Positions 42,345 through 52,142 of a stretch of 64,000 nucleotides of DNA are shown one piece after another (the first letter of the stretch is position 1; the number at the start of each line of letters is the position of its first letter). Source of the stretch: JALOAT01 sp041685115 (GTDB lineage Bacteria > Pseudomonadota > Gammaproteobacteria > Thiohalomonadales > Thiohalomonadaceae); assembly GCA_041685115.1 (NCBI GenBank), contig JAWLGK010000001.1:327346-391345 (forward strand), in the 5' to 3' direction. The notes under the pieces were generated by a model that worked only from the letters and a program-made list of their open reading frames with translations, searched no databases and was not told the origin of the DNA. The translations under genes were made by a program, and so were the position numbers.

Positions 42345-44333
42345 TCAATGCGCATCGCGGTTGTTGTGGTGGAGCATGTATTTGGCGGTTTCGTACATGC
42401 CGACCGCCAAGCGATGCATGCGCGCGGCGCGTTCGGGTTCTCGCGCCGAGAAATCTGTGCGCACGTCCGTGCCATCGAGGCGGAACAGCCTGGGCTGACT
42501 ACCATCGATACCGGTACGCAGCAGGTAGCCGTCGCCAAGCACGCCGATTTCCCTTCGGCCATGGTTGATGAGGAATGCGTAACGCTGGCTGTCATGGCGC
42601 GGGTCGAGCAGATCACGGCCGAGGGTGCGTACCCGATAGGGCTGGCCCGCGAGGTGCGCCACCGTAGGTAGCACATCCACCTGGCTGGCCACGCGTTCGT
42701 CCACCTGCGCGGCGATGCGGCCCGGTGCGTAGATGACCAACGGCACGCGATGGGCGTTCAGCTCGAGCTGGTTTTCGGCCGGGCCCGCGTGCCGGCCCGC
42801 ATTACCGCCGAGGCCGTGATCGCCGAAGAAGACGAAGATGGTATTGGCGAAGTAGGCCTCATTGCGCGCCGCGTCCATGAACCAGCCCACCGCGTGGTCG
42901 AGGAAGCGGAACGAATTGAATTCGGCCTCGTCGTCGAAGCCGAACTTCTGCACGGCTTCGTTGCCCGGGGACAGCGACTCAAAACCGCGGTTGTCGTCGG
43001 GGATGGTGTAGGGGCGATGGCCGCCGGAGGTCTGGATGTAGGCGACGAAGGGTTTGTCGAGCCCGCGCAACACCTGGTTGGCCTCCTCGAACAGCGACAG
43101 GTCGGAGATACCCCACACGTCCACGCGCGGGCTCTCGTAACTGCCCTCCTCGTAGATGTGCAACCCCGGGATGTTGTGCGAAAGCACACCACGGATGTTG
43201 CCCCAGCTGGCGCTGCCGCCGAGGAAGTAGAACTTCTCATAGCCGTCCAGCCCGGCCAGTACGGAGTGCTGGTTGACGATGACGGGATTGCGCGAGGAGG
43301 TGCCGTTCAGTTCCACGTCGGGCGTGCCCGTGGTGGTGGCGAACACGGCCCGCGCGGTGCCGGTGTGCGGCACGAAGAAGTTGGGAAAGTACATGCCGTC
43401 GCGCGCGATCCGGGCCATGTGGGGCGTGGGATCGAGCGGGTTGCCCGAGAAACTGGTCTTGTAGGTGGCGAAGGATTCGAGTTGCACCACCACGATGTTG
43501 GGGCGTGTGGCGGCGCTGCCGGCGACGCTGCGCTCGAAGCGCAGGGCCGCTCTGTCGGGCGCCTCGACACCAAGGAATCCGGCCATCACGTCATAGTATT
43601 CGCGCACCTTATCCTCGCTGTAACTCACACCGCCGTTCTTGCGCGTATCGAGGAAATAGTGCAATGGGTTGACGGCCACGGCGGCCGCGAAGGCGTGCGG
43701 GCTGAAGTAGGCATCGCTCCAGCGCAGCGGATACCAGGAGACCTTGCCGTAGACCCCACCCAGCATGACGAAAAAGGTGACCACGCCCACGGCAAGGCGC
43801 CCGCGCCAGCGCAGCACCGGCGCCGGCTGTACGGCCACCTGCCCGAACAGGCGGTATACCCCGTAAGCGATGGCCGCCGTTGCCGTGAGGATGCCGAGCG
43901 CGATCCGCACCACCGGATAGGATTCCCACACCATGGCGAACGAAATATCCGCGTTCTCGAGGAAGCGCAGCACGGTGTTGTCCACGCGCGTGGCGAGATA
44001 GGCGTAGTGACCGAAATCCAGTGCATAGAACAGCGCCAGGCCCAGTGCCGCGAGCGTCACATAGCCGGACCAGAACAGGCGCCTGCCCGGGCCCTCGAAC
44101 GGGCTCAACGGGCGGAAGCCCGCCAACATGGCCAGTGGCACGAGCAACACCAGCACTATGCGCAGGTCGAACTTGGCGCCCAGATAGAAGGCCTGGGCCA
44201 GATCACCGGCGGCGACGGGGTCCGCGGCGTTGTGGAAGGCGAGGAAAAAGGCGAGCCGCAGGCCGCCCAGCACCAGTACCCCAGCGCCGGTGGCAACCAG
44301 CAGGAATCGGATAAGACGCGGAAGACGCAACAT
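42345..44333 (-). CDS. LTA-synthase-like sulfatase (phosphoglycerol or phosphoethanolamine transferase type)
   Basis: This 662-residue inner-membrane protein has about five N-terminal membrane helices (about 5-200) and a periplasmic sulfatase domain from about 260. The metal/nucleophile residues are E in VVVQLESF, a catalytic Thr in PHTGTARAVFATTTG, and the DH of FFGDHGLGGN. The architecture is that of LtaS/OpgB-like enzymes that transfer phosphoglycerol or similar groups. In a Gram-negative it may decorate periplasmic glucans. The ATG at 44333 begins the first membrane helix. Confidence 0.85.
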   Translation of the reverse strand: MLRLPRLIRFLLVATGAGVLVLGGLRLAFFLAFHNAADPVAAGDLAQAFYLGAKFDLRIVLVLLVPLAMLAGFRPLSPFEGPGRRLFWSGYVTLAALGLALFYALDFGHYAYLATRVDNTVLRFLENADISFAMVWESYPVVRIALGILTATAAIAYGVYRLFGQVAVQPAPVLRWRGRLAVGVVTFFVMLGGVYGKVSWYPLRWSDAYFSPHAFAAAVAVNPLHYFLDTRKNGGVSYSEDKVREYYDVMAGFLGVEAPDRAALRFERSVAGSAATRPNIVVVQLESFATYKTSFSGNPLDPTPHMARIARDGMYFPNFFVPHTGTARAVFATTTGTPDVELNGTSSRNPVIVNQHSVLAGLDGYEKFYFLGGSASWGNIRGVLSHNIPGLHIYEEGSYESPRVDVWGISDLSLFEEANQVLRGLDKPFVAYIQTSGGHRPYTIPDDNRGFESLSPGNEAVQKFGFDDEAEFNSFRFLDHAVGWFMDAARNEAYFANTIFVFFGDHGLGGNAGRHAGPAENQLELNAHRVPLVIYAPGRIAAQVDERVASQVDVLPTVAHLAGQPYRVRTLGRDLLDPRHDSQRYAFLINHGRREIGVLGDGYLLRTGIDGSQPRLFRLDGTDVRTDFSAREPERAARMHRLAVGMYETAKYMLHHNNRDAH

Positions 44334-44450
44334 GTGACGGGTGGGCAATGGAAAACGAGGCCGCGAGTATACCACGCAGGTGATCCCCCCCTTTCCCAGG
44401 CTGGGCGAAGTTGTGCACAATCGCGGAAAAAATCAAGGAGCCGTACTGCC

Positions 44451-45782
44451 ATGTTGAAGGGCCGTTGGGCACGCCGCGTCGAGCGCGGGCTGTTGGTGTT
44501 TTTGGCCCTGGTGATGCTGTGGGGTGTAGCTCGGCTCAGCCAGGTCGCTTGGCAGAGCCAATATTTCGGTGACCGCCTCCCCTACCTGCAACGGCTGACG
44601 CCTACGCAAGTTACTATCCGCTGGGAGACGGCCGAAGAGAGTGAAGGCGTGATCCGCTATGGTCTGGACAGCCGCCTCGAACATACTGCCGGCGGAGGCC
44701 GTGGGTGGGATCACGAAGTGCTGCTTGAGGGACTCCGTCCGGACACGCGCTACTACTACGCGGCGGGCGATCACGAGCCGGCCTCATTCGTCACCGCACC
44801 GCAGCCCGGTAGCGACGTACCGGCGCGGTTCTGGGCCGTTGGCGATTCCGGGCAGATCGGCGCAGGCCTGCTCAGCGTACGCGATGCCGCCTTGCGCTGG
44901 ATGGAGGCACACCCGCGCGGCGACCGCCCCCTGTTCGATGCCGGACTGGCGCTTGGCGATAATGCCTACCGCTCGGGCAGCAATCCGCAATACCAGGACG
45001 CGTATTTCGGGCCATTCGCAAACATCCTGAGATCGTTCATGGTCTGGCCGGCCTACGGCAATCACGATGCCCGCCGCTGGGCCTACTTCAAGATTCTGAC
45101 CTTGCCGGAAAACGGCGAAGCGGGCGGCGTGCCTTCCGGCACCGAGCACTGGTACGCGTTCGATCACGGGCCCGTACATGTGGTCGTGCTGGACTCCGAA
45201 GCGAGCGATCGCGCCAGCGACGGGCGCATGCTGCAGTGGCTACGCGAGGACCTGGCGGCCAATCGACTGCCCTGGCTCATCGCAGTCATGCACCATCCGC
45301 CCTACACCGATGCCAGCCACAGATCGGACGACCCGGGCGACAGCGGCGGGCGCATGCGCGACATGCGCGAAAACGCCCTGCCGATCCTGGAGGCCAGCGG
45401 TGTGGACTTGGTGTTGTCGGGGCACAGCCATTCCTACGAACGCTCGCACCTGCTGGACTGCCACTACGGCACGTCCGATACGCTGGCGTCCGGCATGGTC
45501 ATGGCGCGCGGCGGTGACGGTGCGGTGTTCGAGAAGGCGTCGGCAGGACGCGGCGCGCACGAGGGCGCCGTCTATGTGGTGGCCGGGTCCTCATCCAAAT
45601 TGGATTCCGCGGAATTCGGCCACCCCGCCATGGCCGCGTCGCAACGTCGCCTGGGCTCGGTGGTGATCGACGTGGCGGGCAAGCGCCTCGATGCCCGCTT
45701 CATCGATGATGAGGGAACGGTGCGCGATAGCTTCGCCATTGTGAAGGGAGCTGGCACGACGCACCCCAGCCTTTGTCGGTGA
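44451..45782 (+). CDS. Purple-acid-phosphatase-like metallophosphoesterase
   Basis: This 443-residue protein has an N-terminal membrane anchor (about 12-32), a FN3-like purple-acid-phosphatase N-terminal domain (PTQVTIRWETAEESEG, LEGLRPDTRYYYAAGD), and a metallophosphoesterase domain with VGDSGQ, LGDNAY, YGNHD, VMHHPPY and SGHSHSYERSH. It should be periplasmic. The ATG at 44451 follows AAGGAG; a very long upstream frame is antisense to the sulfatase gene. The substrate is unknown. Confidence 0.88.
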   Translation: MLKGRWARRVERGLLVFLALVMLWGVARLSQVAWQSQYFGDRLPYLQRLTPTQVTIRWETAEESEGVIRYGLDSRLEHTAGGGRGWDHEVLLEGLRPDTRYYYAAGDHEPASFVTAPQPGSDVPARFWAVGDSGQIGAGLLSVRDAALRWMEAHPRGDRPLFDAGLALGDNAYRSGSNPQYQDAYFGPFANILRSFMVWPAYGNHDARRWAYFKILTLPENGEAGGVPSGTEHWYAFDHGPVHVVVLDSEASDRASDGRMLQWLREDLAANRLPWLIAVMHHPPYTDASHRSDDPGDSGGRMRDMRENALPILEASGVDLVLSGHSHSYERSHLLDCHYGTSDTLASGMVMARGGDGAVFEKASAGRGAHEGAVYVVAGSSSKLDSAEFGHPAMAASQRRLGSVVIDVAGKRLDARFIDDEGTVRDSFAIVKGAGTTHPSLCR

Positions 45783-45814
45783 ATAGACGCGAGGCCGGCT
45801 ACCCGGCGTGTCGA

Positions 45815-47449
45815 TCAGTACTTGAATTGATGGACCAGGGCGCGCAGTTCTTCGCTGAGATTGGCCAGGCTGGCGCTGGCACGCGTCACTTCCTCCGTGG
45901 CCGCGGCGGACTGTTCGGCGCCGCCGGCGATTTCCGTCACGTTGCGATCGATCTCCTTCGCCACCGCCTCCTGCTCCTGGGTGGCGCTGGCGATCTGTGC
46001 GCTCATGTCCGAGATGCGTGCTACGGTCGGTACGATGTCGTCCAGGGCGCGCGCGGCGGCCTCGGCTTTTTCCACGGTCTGCGCGGTGAGCCCACGGCTC
46101 GCGCCCATGGCTTCGACCGCATGCTGCGCCCCCGTGCGCAGGGCGTCGATCATGTCGCGAATCTCCTGGGTGGCATCCTGAGTCCGCGCCGCGAGCGTGC
46201 GCACCTCATCGGCGACCACGGCGAAGCCGCGCCCCTGCTCACCGGCCCGCGCCGCCTCGATGGCAGCATTGAGTGCGAGCAGGTTGGTTTGCTCGGCGAT
46301 GCCACGGATCACGTCCAGCACGCTGCCGATATTTTCCACCTCTTGCTCCAGACTGGTAACCGCACCGGTGGTCGCATCGATTTCTGAGGACAAGGCGGCG
46401 ATGGCACCGCGCGCCTCGCGCACCAATCGGCTGCCCTCGATGGCGGTGCCGTCCGCCTCCTGCGCCGAGTGAGCCGTATCCGAGGCGCTGCGTGCCACCT
46501 CCTGGACCGTTGCGGCCATCTCGTTCATGGCCGTGGCCACCTGATCGGTCTCGCCCTGCTGGCGGCGCACCGCGGCACGGGTCTCCTGCACCGAAGCCGA
46601 CAACTGCTCGGCAGAGCTGGCCAAGTGCAAGGTGGCGTCACCGACCTGACGCATTACGCCCTGCACCTTCTTTACGAAATGATTGAACGCGTGCGCCAGT
46701 GCGGTGAGTTCGTCCTTACCTTCCGCGTGCAGCCTGCAGGTCAGATCACCTTCGCCGGAGGCGATATCCTCCATGGCGGCCGTGGTGCGCGACAGCGGGC
46801 GTAGAATGCTGCGGACAATCAACAACGACAATAGGATGAGGAGGGCTGAGATCGCTCCAAGGCGAAGTACACCCGTCGCTACATTGCTCAGGAACGTCTC
46901 GTGTACGTCGCTCACGTAGATACCGGTGCCCACGATCCACCCCCAAGGGACGAACTGTGCCACGTAGGAGACCTTGGGCTCGGGCTTCGTCTGCCCCGGT
47001 TTGGGCCATTGGTAGGCGACTGTCCCGCTGCCTTCGCGCCGTGCGGTATCCACGAACTCGCGGAACATGTACTTGCCGGCGGGATCACGCAGATCGGTCA
47101 CGGACTTGCCATTCAATTCCGGCTTGAACGGGTGCATCACCATCACGCCGTTCATGTCGTTGATCCAGAAATACTCCTGACCGGAGTGGCGCATGGCGGC
47201 GATCACCTCCGCCGCACTGCGCCTGGCGTCCGCTGCGGAGAGGACGCCCTGCGTAAAGAGTCCGTGATAGTGCGCGAGTACACCATTCGCCACCTCCACC
47301 AGCGCACGTGTTTGCAGTTCTTTTTCCGACATGAGCTGGCTACGGCCCTGCACCAGCGTAAACGCTTGCACGGCGACCAGTCCGAGGACCGCGACCGTGA
47401 CGAGAACAACGAGCCGAGCCCGAATCGACATATGCTGTAACGCGTTCAT
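45815..47449 (-). CDS. Methyl-accepting chemotaxis protein with single Cache domain
   Basis: This 544-residue chemoreceptor has membrane helices at about 12-34 and 190-212 flanking a periplasmic single Cache (sCache_2) domain with EYFWINDMNGVMVMHPF. A HAMP domain and a C-terminal signalling domain follow, with the receptor hairpin tip EQTNLLALNAAIEAARAG. It senses a small ligand in the periplasm and signals to CheA/CheW. No other chemotaxis genes are in this window. Confidence 0.96.
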   Translation of the reverse strand: MNALQHMSIRARLVVLVTVAVLGLVAVQAFTLVQGRSQLMSEKELQTRALVEVANGVLAHYHGLFTQGVLSAADARRSAAEVIAAMRHSGQEYFWINDMNGVMVMHPFKPELNGKSVTDLRDPAGKYMFREFVDTARREGSGTVAYQWPKPGQTKPEPKVSYVAQFVPWGWIVGTGIYVSDVHETFLSNVATGVLRLGAISALLILLSLLIVRSILRPLSRTTAAMEDIASGEGDLTCRLHAEGKDELTALAHAFNHFVKKVQGVMRQVGDATLHLASSAEQLSASVQETRAAVRRQQGETDQVATAMNEMAATVQEVARSASDTAHSAQEADGTAIEGSRLVREARGAIAALSSEIDATTGAVTSLEQEVENIGSVLDVIRGIAEQTNLLALNAAIEAARAGEQGRGFAVVADEVRTLAARTQDATQEIRDMIDALRTGAQHAVEAMGASRGLTAQTVEKAEAAARALDDIVPTVARISDMSAQIASATQEQEAVAKEIDRNVTEIAGGAEQSAAATEEVTRASASLANLSEELRALVHQFKY

Positions 47450-47568
47450 AGGGATTCGTTCCGCTGAAATTAGCCCCTCACAACGAAAACATTCTTACGC
47501 GCGTGCCTTCAATCCGCACAAGTGCGGACCAAGGAATTAGGGAACCGCCCGAGCACGGCTGCAGACGA

Positions 47569-48795
47569 TCAGCCTGCATAATCGACCCTGTTCTGCGGCC
47601 TTGATGTATGGCCGGAACGTCGTAGCAGTGTATCCAGTTCTGCGATGTCCGCCGGGTGCACACTCCGGTAGGCTGCGCGGGCTGAACGCGCGTCCACAAG
47701 GTGGCCATCGACATTGCCGGAGTGGAGCCGTACGCCAAAATCATGCGGAATGTCAGTGTGTGGCGTACCGAACACCCGGGCGACGATCAGATCGGCCGTC
47801 GCCTCGCTGTAATGGGAACCCTCCCAATACCATTGCATGTGCGTCTCGGTGTCGCCAAGCGCGGGAAGCGCCTCGGTGGTGATGGAGTTATAGCCGCCGA
47901 AATCCCAGAGAGGGAATGGGTGTCGCCCGGCGCGCTCTGCCTCCTCCTGGTTCATACGTACCAGTTCGCGCTTGAGCTTGGCGATGGTGTCACCACGGCC
48001 CAAGGCTTCCCACAACTCCAGCAGCCGCGCGTGTTCGGGTGAAATAAACAGGCGGAGGTCGATGTTGCGTGCATGCGCAAAACGCAAGGCCTGCCGGAAG
48101 GATTCCAAATCCATATTCTCGAGTCGCGACTCCCCCGGTCGGAGATCCACGATGCCTTGCTCGAGACGAAGGAACATCCTGCGCTGACCACCGGCGGAAC
48201 GGATTCGCACCGGTTTGTTGGCATGGAGGCGGCGGCCCATGTCCTCGACCTCATTCTGGCGGCGCAGCGTTTTTACACTGGAACGCAGTGCATCGCCGGA
48301 AAGCAGGCCGGGTATGGCATCCCGAAGATAGCTTGCGGGACTGAAACCCTGCGCCTGTCCTTGTGCATCGACCCGCAGGCGCAGCTCGCTGAAATCCGGA
48401 TGCGTCTGGTGCACGAACGCGAACAGATCAACGCCCCACAGTACCGTCTCGACTCCACCGCCGGCCACCGCATGTTGGAACAGCCGGAACTGCTCGTAAA
48501 AACTCGAACTGGCCAAGGCAAGATTGTAACTGCGCTGGCCGGACCAGGCCGCCTGTTCCGTCGGGATGTGCATGGCGCGCGATGTCCCAAGGATCACCAC
48601 CTGCGGCCGCACCCGCGCCACATCATAGGGATACGCCACGTACTGGCGCCGGCTCAATTCCGGCTTGTAGGCGTTGATTCCGGTGATCGCCGGCGCCGGG
48701 AACAGACCGTATGGATTCATCAGCCAGTTGAAGCCGACGACCAGCAGCAGTGCGCCACCCAGTGTGGTGAGAAACGTGCGTACGTAGCTTTGCAT
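47569..48795 (-). CDS. AlgJ/AlgX-like SGNH-type acetyltransferase partner protein
   Basis: This 408-residue protein has an N-terminal membrane helix and an SGNH-like fold with a Ser in VVILGTSRAMH and a His in YWEGSHYSE. Proteins of this type complete polysaccharide O-acetylation with an AlgI-like partner. It sits three bases downstream of the MBOAT gene on the same strand. No alginate synthesis genes are nearby, so the polysaccharide substrate is unknown. Confidence 0.78.
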   Translation of the reverse strand: MQSYVRTFLTTLGGALLLVVGFNWLMNPYGLFPAPAITGINAYKPELSRRQYVAYPYDVARVRPQVVILGTSRAMHIPTEQAAWSGQRSYNLALASSSFYEQFRLFQHAVAGGGVETVLWGVDLFAFVHQTHPDFSELRLRVDAQGQAQGFSPASYLRDAIPGLLSGDALRSSVKTLRRQNEVEDMGRRLHANKPVRIRSAGGQRRMFLRLEQGIVDLRPGESRLENMDLESFRQALRFAHARNIDLRLFISPEHARLLELWEALGRGDTIAKLKRELVRMNQEEAERAGRHPFPLWDFGGYNSITTEALPALGDTETHMQWYWEGSHYSEATADLIVARVFGTPHTDIPHDFGVRLHSGNVDGHLVDARSARAAYRSVHPADIAELDTLLRRSGHTSRPQNRVDYAG

Positions 48796-48798
48796 GGA

Positions 48799-50319
48799 TC
48801 AGAATTGGAAGTAGAGAAACTCGCTCACTTGCGACAGCCGCAGCACTGAGAACAGTGCTGCGCCGGAGAGCAACATGGCCCAGGCGCGTGTGGGGCGCCA
48901 GCGGAGGGTGGTGGATGCCTTGTCGGCGGCGAGCGGGAAGTGATCTGCCATGAGCTCCTGGGTATTGGGTGCGCGCCACACGAGTGTGAGCAACAGGCCC
49001 ATGATCAGCACATCGCGTCCACCCTTGAAATAATCCGAGTCCGCGAACTGGATGCCCACGCCGGAAAGCCACTGCCCGACGATACCGAACTCCGCCGCGG
49101 CGCCGGGCCACGCGAAACCGTTCAGGCCGACAAGACCATGCATCATACGCATGGCTGAATCGAAATCGGCGGCACGGAAAAATACCCACGCCAAGGCTAC
49201 GCAGAGGAACGTGAGCACACGACCGGTCCAGCCAGCCAAGGCACTGTCACCCGGCCAACCCAGACGCCCGCGCAGAGAGCGCCATGCGTGATTGATGATC
49301 AGAAATATCCCGTGCAACGCCCCCCAAGCCACGAATGTCCAGGCCGCGCCGTGCCACAGGCCGCCGAGCACCATGGTGATCAGCAAATTCAGGTAGCGGC
49401 GCACCGGCCCTTTGCGGTTGCCACCCAATGGGAAATACAGGTAGTCCCGCAGGAAGCGCGAAAGGGTCATGTGCCAACGCTTCCAGAAGTCGATGATGCT
49501 GGTCGCTTTATAGGGCGAAGCGAAGTTAAGCGGGAGTTGGATGCCGAACATGGCGGCCAGCCCGATGGCCATGTCCGAGTAACCGGAGAAGTCGAAATAG
49601 AGCTGGAAACTGTAGGCCAAGGTACCCCGCCAAGCCTCGAAAAAGGTCAATGGCGTGCCCCGTGCGACCGCAGCGAAAGCCTCCGATGCATAGGGTGCCA
49701 GGTTATCCGCCACCATGACTTTCTTGAACAGGCCAATCGTGAAGATACTCAGCCCCAGCGCGAGGAAACCATGGTTCAGCCGGTAAACATTCGGCTGCGC
49801 GAATTGGGGCAGCATCTCGCGGTGATGCACGATCGGCCCGGCGATGAGCTGGGGAAAGAACGCCACGAACAGGCAGTAGTGGAGAAAACTGTACTCACGC
49901 GCCTCACCTTTCCAGGCATCCACCAGATAAGCGATCTGCTGGAACGTAAAGAATGAAATGGCGAGGGGCAGTACGATGTGTTCGAGGTGCCAATTCAAGG
50001 CGCTTAAATCATTGACGGTGGTGGCGAAGAAATTGGCGTATTTGTAGTACCCCAACAGCGCCAGATTTGCCGTCACGCCAAAGACGAGCAGACCCTTGTG
50101 GGGGCGGCACCCGAGCGCCACACCGACGGCGTAGTTGAACAGCATGGAGGCGAGGATTAGCCCCAGGTAGGCGGGGTTCCACCATGCGTAAAAGAACAGC
50201 GACGCGCCGACTAACCATGCGATGGCGGCGCGGTGATGACCGATGCCGCCAATGCGCCAGAAAACCAGCAGAGTGACCGGGAGAAAGACAAAGATGAATT
50301 CGTATGAATTGAAAAGCAC
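48799..50319 (-). CDS. MBOAT O-acyltransferase, AlgI-like
   Basis: This 506-residue membrane-bound O-acyltransferase has about ten helices. The family blocks FLRDYLYFPLGGNRKG and LGGLWHGAAWTFVAWG, with a conserved His, are present. It would transfer acetyl groups across the inner membrane to the SGNH partner encoded just downstream. The GTG at 50319 (start MLFNSYEFIFVFLPVTLLVF) matches the family start and has AGGGA upstream; a longer frame to 50400 lacks support. Confidence 0.88.
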   Translation of the reverse strand: MLFNSYEFIFVFLPVTLLVFWRIGGIGHHRAAIAWLVGASLFFYAWWNPAYLGLILASMLFNYAVGVALGCRPHKGLLVFGVTANLALLGYYKYANFFATTVNDLSALNWHLEHIVLPLAISFFTFQQIAYLVDAWKGEAREYSFLHYCLFVAFFPQLIAGPIVHHREMLPQFAQPNVYRLNHGFLALGLSIFTIGLFKKVMVADNLAPYASEAFAAVARGTPLTFFEAWRGTLAYSFQLYFDFSGYSDMAIGLAAMFGIQLPLNFASPYKATSIIDFWKRWHMTLSRFLRDYLYFPLGGNRKGPVRRYLNLLITMVLGGLWHGAAWTFVAWGALHGIFLIINHAWRSLRGRLGWPGDSALAGWTGRVLTFLCVALAWVFFRAADFDSAMRMMHGLVGLNGFAWPGAAAEFGIVGQWLSGVGIQFADSDYFKGGRDVLIMGLLLTLVWRAPNTQELMADHFPLAADKASTTLRWRPTRAWAMLLSGAALFSVLRLSQVSEFLYFQF

Positions 50320-50432
50320 GACCGGATTTGTCCCTAACCGTTTGGTTGCATGGCCGTAGCAGCGGATACTGGCCGTGGCGTCACGAACCGGAACGCGCAA
50401 GTGGCGCGCGTTTCCGGTCCCGTGAGCGTGAC

Positions 50433-51995
50433 TCAGTGCCTGAAGTGGCGCATCCCGGTAAATACCATCGCCATGCCGTGTTCATCAGCGGCGGCCATCA
50501 CCTCTTCGTCGCGCATGGAACCACCCGGCTGGATCACCGCTGTGATGCCGGCAGCCGCCGCGGCATCGATGCCGTCGCGGAATGGGAAGAACGCGTCGGA
50601 GGCCATCACCGAACCGCGCACCTCGAGGCCGGCGTGTTCGGCCTTGATGGCAGCGATGCGCGCCGAATTGACGCGGCTCATCTGGCCGGCGCCCACGCCG
50701 ATGGTCATGTCGGCCTTGGCGTAGACAATGGCGTTGGACTTTACGAACTTGGCGACGCGCCAGGCGAACAGCAGATCGCGCATTTCCTGCTCGGTCGGTG
50801 CACGCTTGGTGACCACCTTGAGTTCGCCGTGAAGACTGAGGTCGGCATCTTGCACCAGTAACCCGCCGTTCACCCGCTTGTAGTCGAGGCGCGCGACAGC
50901 GTGTGCCGGCCATTCGCCGCACTCGAGCAGGCGCACGTTTTTCTTGGCAGCGACCACCTCACTGGCGGCGGCGGACACCTTGGGCGCGATGATCACTTCC
51001 ACGAACTGACGTTCCACGATGGCCTTGGCGGTTTCCGCATCCAGTTCGCCGTTGAAAGCGATGATGCCACCGAAGGCCGATTCGGGATCGGTCTGGTAGG
51101 CGCGCTCATAGGCTTCGAGCAGGCTGGCGCCCACGGCGACGCCACAGGGGTTGGCGTGTTTGACGATCACACACGCCGCACCTTCATTGAACTGCTTCAC
51201 GCATTCGAGGGCGGCATCCGTGTCGGCAATGTTGTTGTACGACAGTTCCTTGCCTTGCAGCTGGCGGGCGGTGGCAATCGAGGCCTCTTTGGCGCCGCGG
51301 CTCACGTAGAACGCCGCCTGCTGGTGCGGGTTCTCGCCATAGCGCATGCCTTGAGCCTTCACAAACTGCATGTTGAAGGTACGTGGGAAGCCCTCGGCCT
51401 TGCCGTTCTCGACGATGGCGCCCAGGTAGTTGGCGATGGCGCCGTCATAGCGTGCCGTGTGTTCGAAGGTCTTCACGGCCAGATCGAAACGGGTGGCCTC
51501 GGAGACGGCGCCGCCGTGGGCACGCATCTCTTCGAGCACACGGGCGTAATCGGTCGCGTCCACCACCACGGTCACCGCCGCATGGTTCTTGGCGGCGGCG
51601 CGCAGCATGGTGGGGCCACCGATGTCGATGTTCTCGATGGCGTCCGTGAGGGTGCAATCGGGTTTGGCCACGGTCGCATCGAAGGGGTAAAGATTCACCA
51701 CCACGAGATCGATGGGCTTGATGCCGTGCGCCGCCATGACGTCATCGTCCTGACCGCGACGGCCGAGCAGGCCGCCGTGCACCTTCGGGTGCAGGGTCTT
51801 GACGCGGCCGTCCATCATTTCCGGAAATCCGGTGTAGTCAGACACCTCGACCACCTTCACCCCATTGTCGGCCAGCAGCTTGGCGGTGCCGCCCGTGGAG
51901 AGGATCTCGACGCCCATGGCGGCGAGTTCACGGGCAAATTCAAGGACGCCGCTCTTATCCGAGACGCTGATCAGTGCACGCTGGATTTTGTTCAT
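50433..51995 (-). CDS. purH: Bifunctional PurH (AICAR formyltransferase/IMP cyclohydrolase)
   Basis: This 520-residue enzyme catalyses the last two steps of IMP synthesis. The N-terminal IMP cyclohydrolase part starts RALISVSDKSGVLEFA and includes STGGTAKLL and HPKVHGGLLGRR. The C-terminal transformylase part has the conserved VKHANPCGVAVG and SDAFFPFRDG. Length matches E. coli PurH (529). It is in the dusB-fis-purH run on the minus strand. Confidence 0.98.
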   Translation of the reverse strand: MNKIQRALISVSDKSGVLEFARELAAMGVEILSTGGTAKLLADNGVKVVEVSDYTGFPEMMDGRVKTLHPKVHGGLLGRRGQDDDVMAAHGIKPIDLVVVNLYPFDATVAKPDCTLTDAIENIDIGGPTMLRAAAKNHAAVTVVVDATDYARVLEEMRAHGGAVSEATRFDLAVKTFEHTARYDGAIANYLGAIVENGKAEGFPRTFNMQFVKAQGMRYGENPHQQAAFYVSRGAKEASIATARQLQGKELSYNNIADTDAALECVKQFNEGAACVIVKHANPCGVAVGASLLEAYERAYQTDPESAFGGIIAFNGELDAETAKAIVERQFVEVIIAPKVSAAASEVVAAKKNVRLLECGEWPAHAVARLDYKRVNGGLLVQDADLSLHGELKVVTKRAPTEQEMRDLLFAWRVAKFVKSNAIVYAKADMTIGVGAGQMSRVNSARIAAIKAEHAGLEVRGSVMASDAFFPFRDGIDAAAAAGITAVIQPGGSMRDEEVMAAADEHGMAMVFTGMRHFRH

Positions 51996-52025
51996 TGCAT
52001 TTCCTTCTTCTCAAATGCTGTGTTA

Positions 52026-52126
52026 ACGCAGAGAACGCAGAGAACGCGGAGGCGCGGAGGACACGGAGAAAACAGCCGAATTTGCTTTTCCTCCGCGCCC
52101 TCCGCGCCTCCGCGACCTCCGCGTTT
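52026..52126. repeat. Dispersed palindromic repeat between purH and fis
   Basis: The left arm holds ACGCAGAGAACGCAGAGAAC and CGGAGGCGCGGAGGACACGG. The right arm holds CCTCCGCGCCCTCCGCGCCT and ACCTCCGCGTTT, so the whole interval folds back on itself. No coding content is present. Its location inside an otherwise tight operon is notable. Confidence 0.7.
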
Positions 52127-52142
52127 CAAACCTTGGCCGTGT

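Noticed and set aside
42750..44450. N-terminal extension of the phosphoesterase frame
   Set aside because: The frame is open by chance antisense to the sulfatase gene; the ATG at 44451 with AAGGAG begins the membrane anchor.
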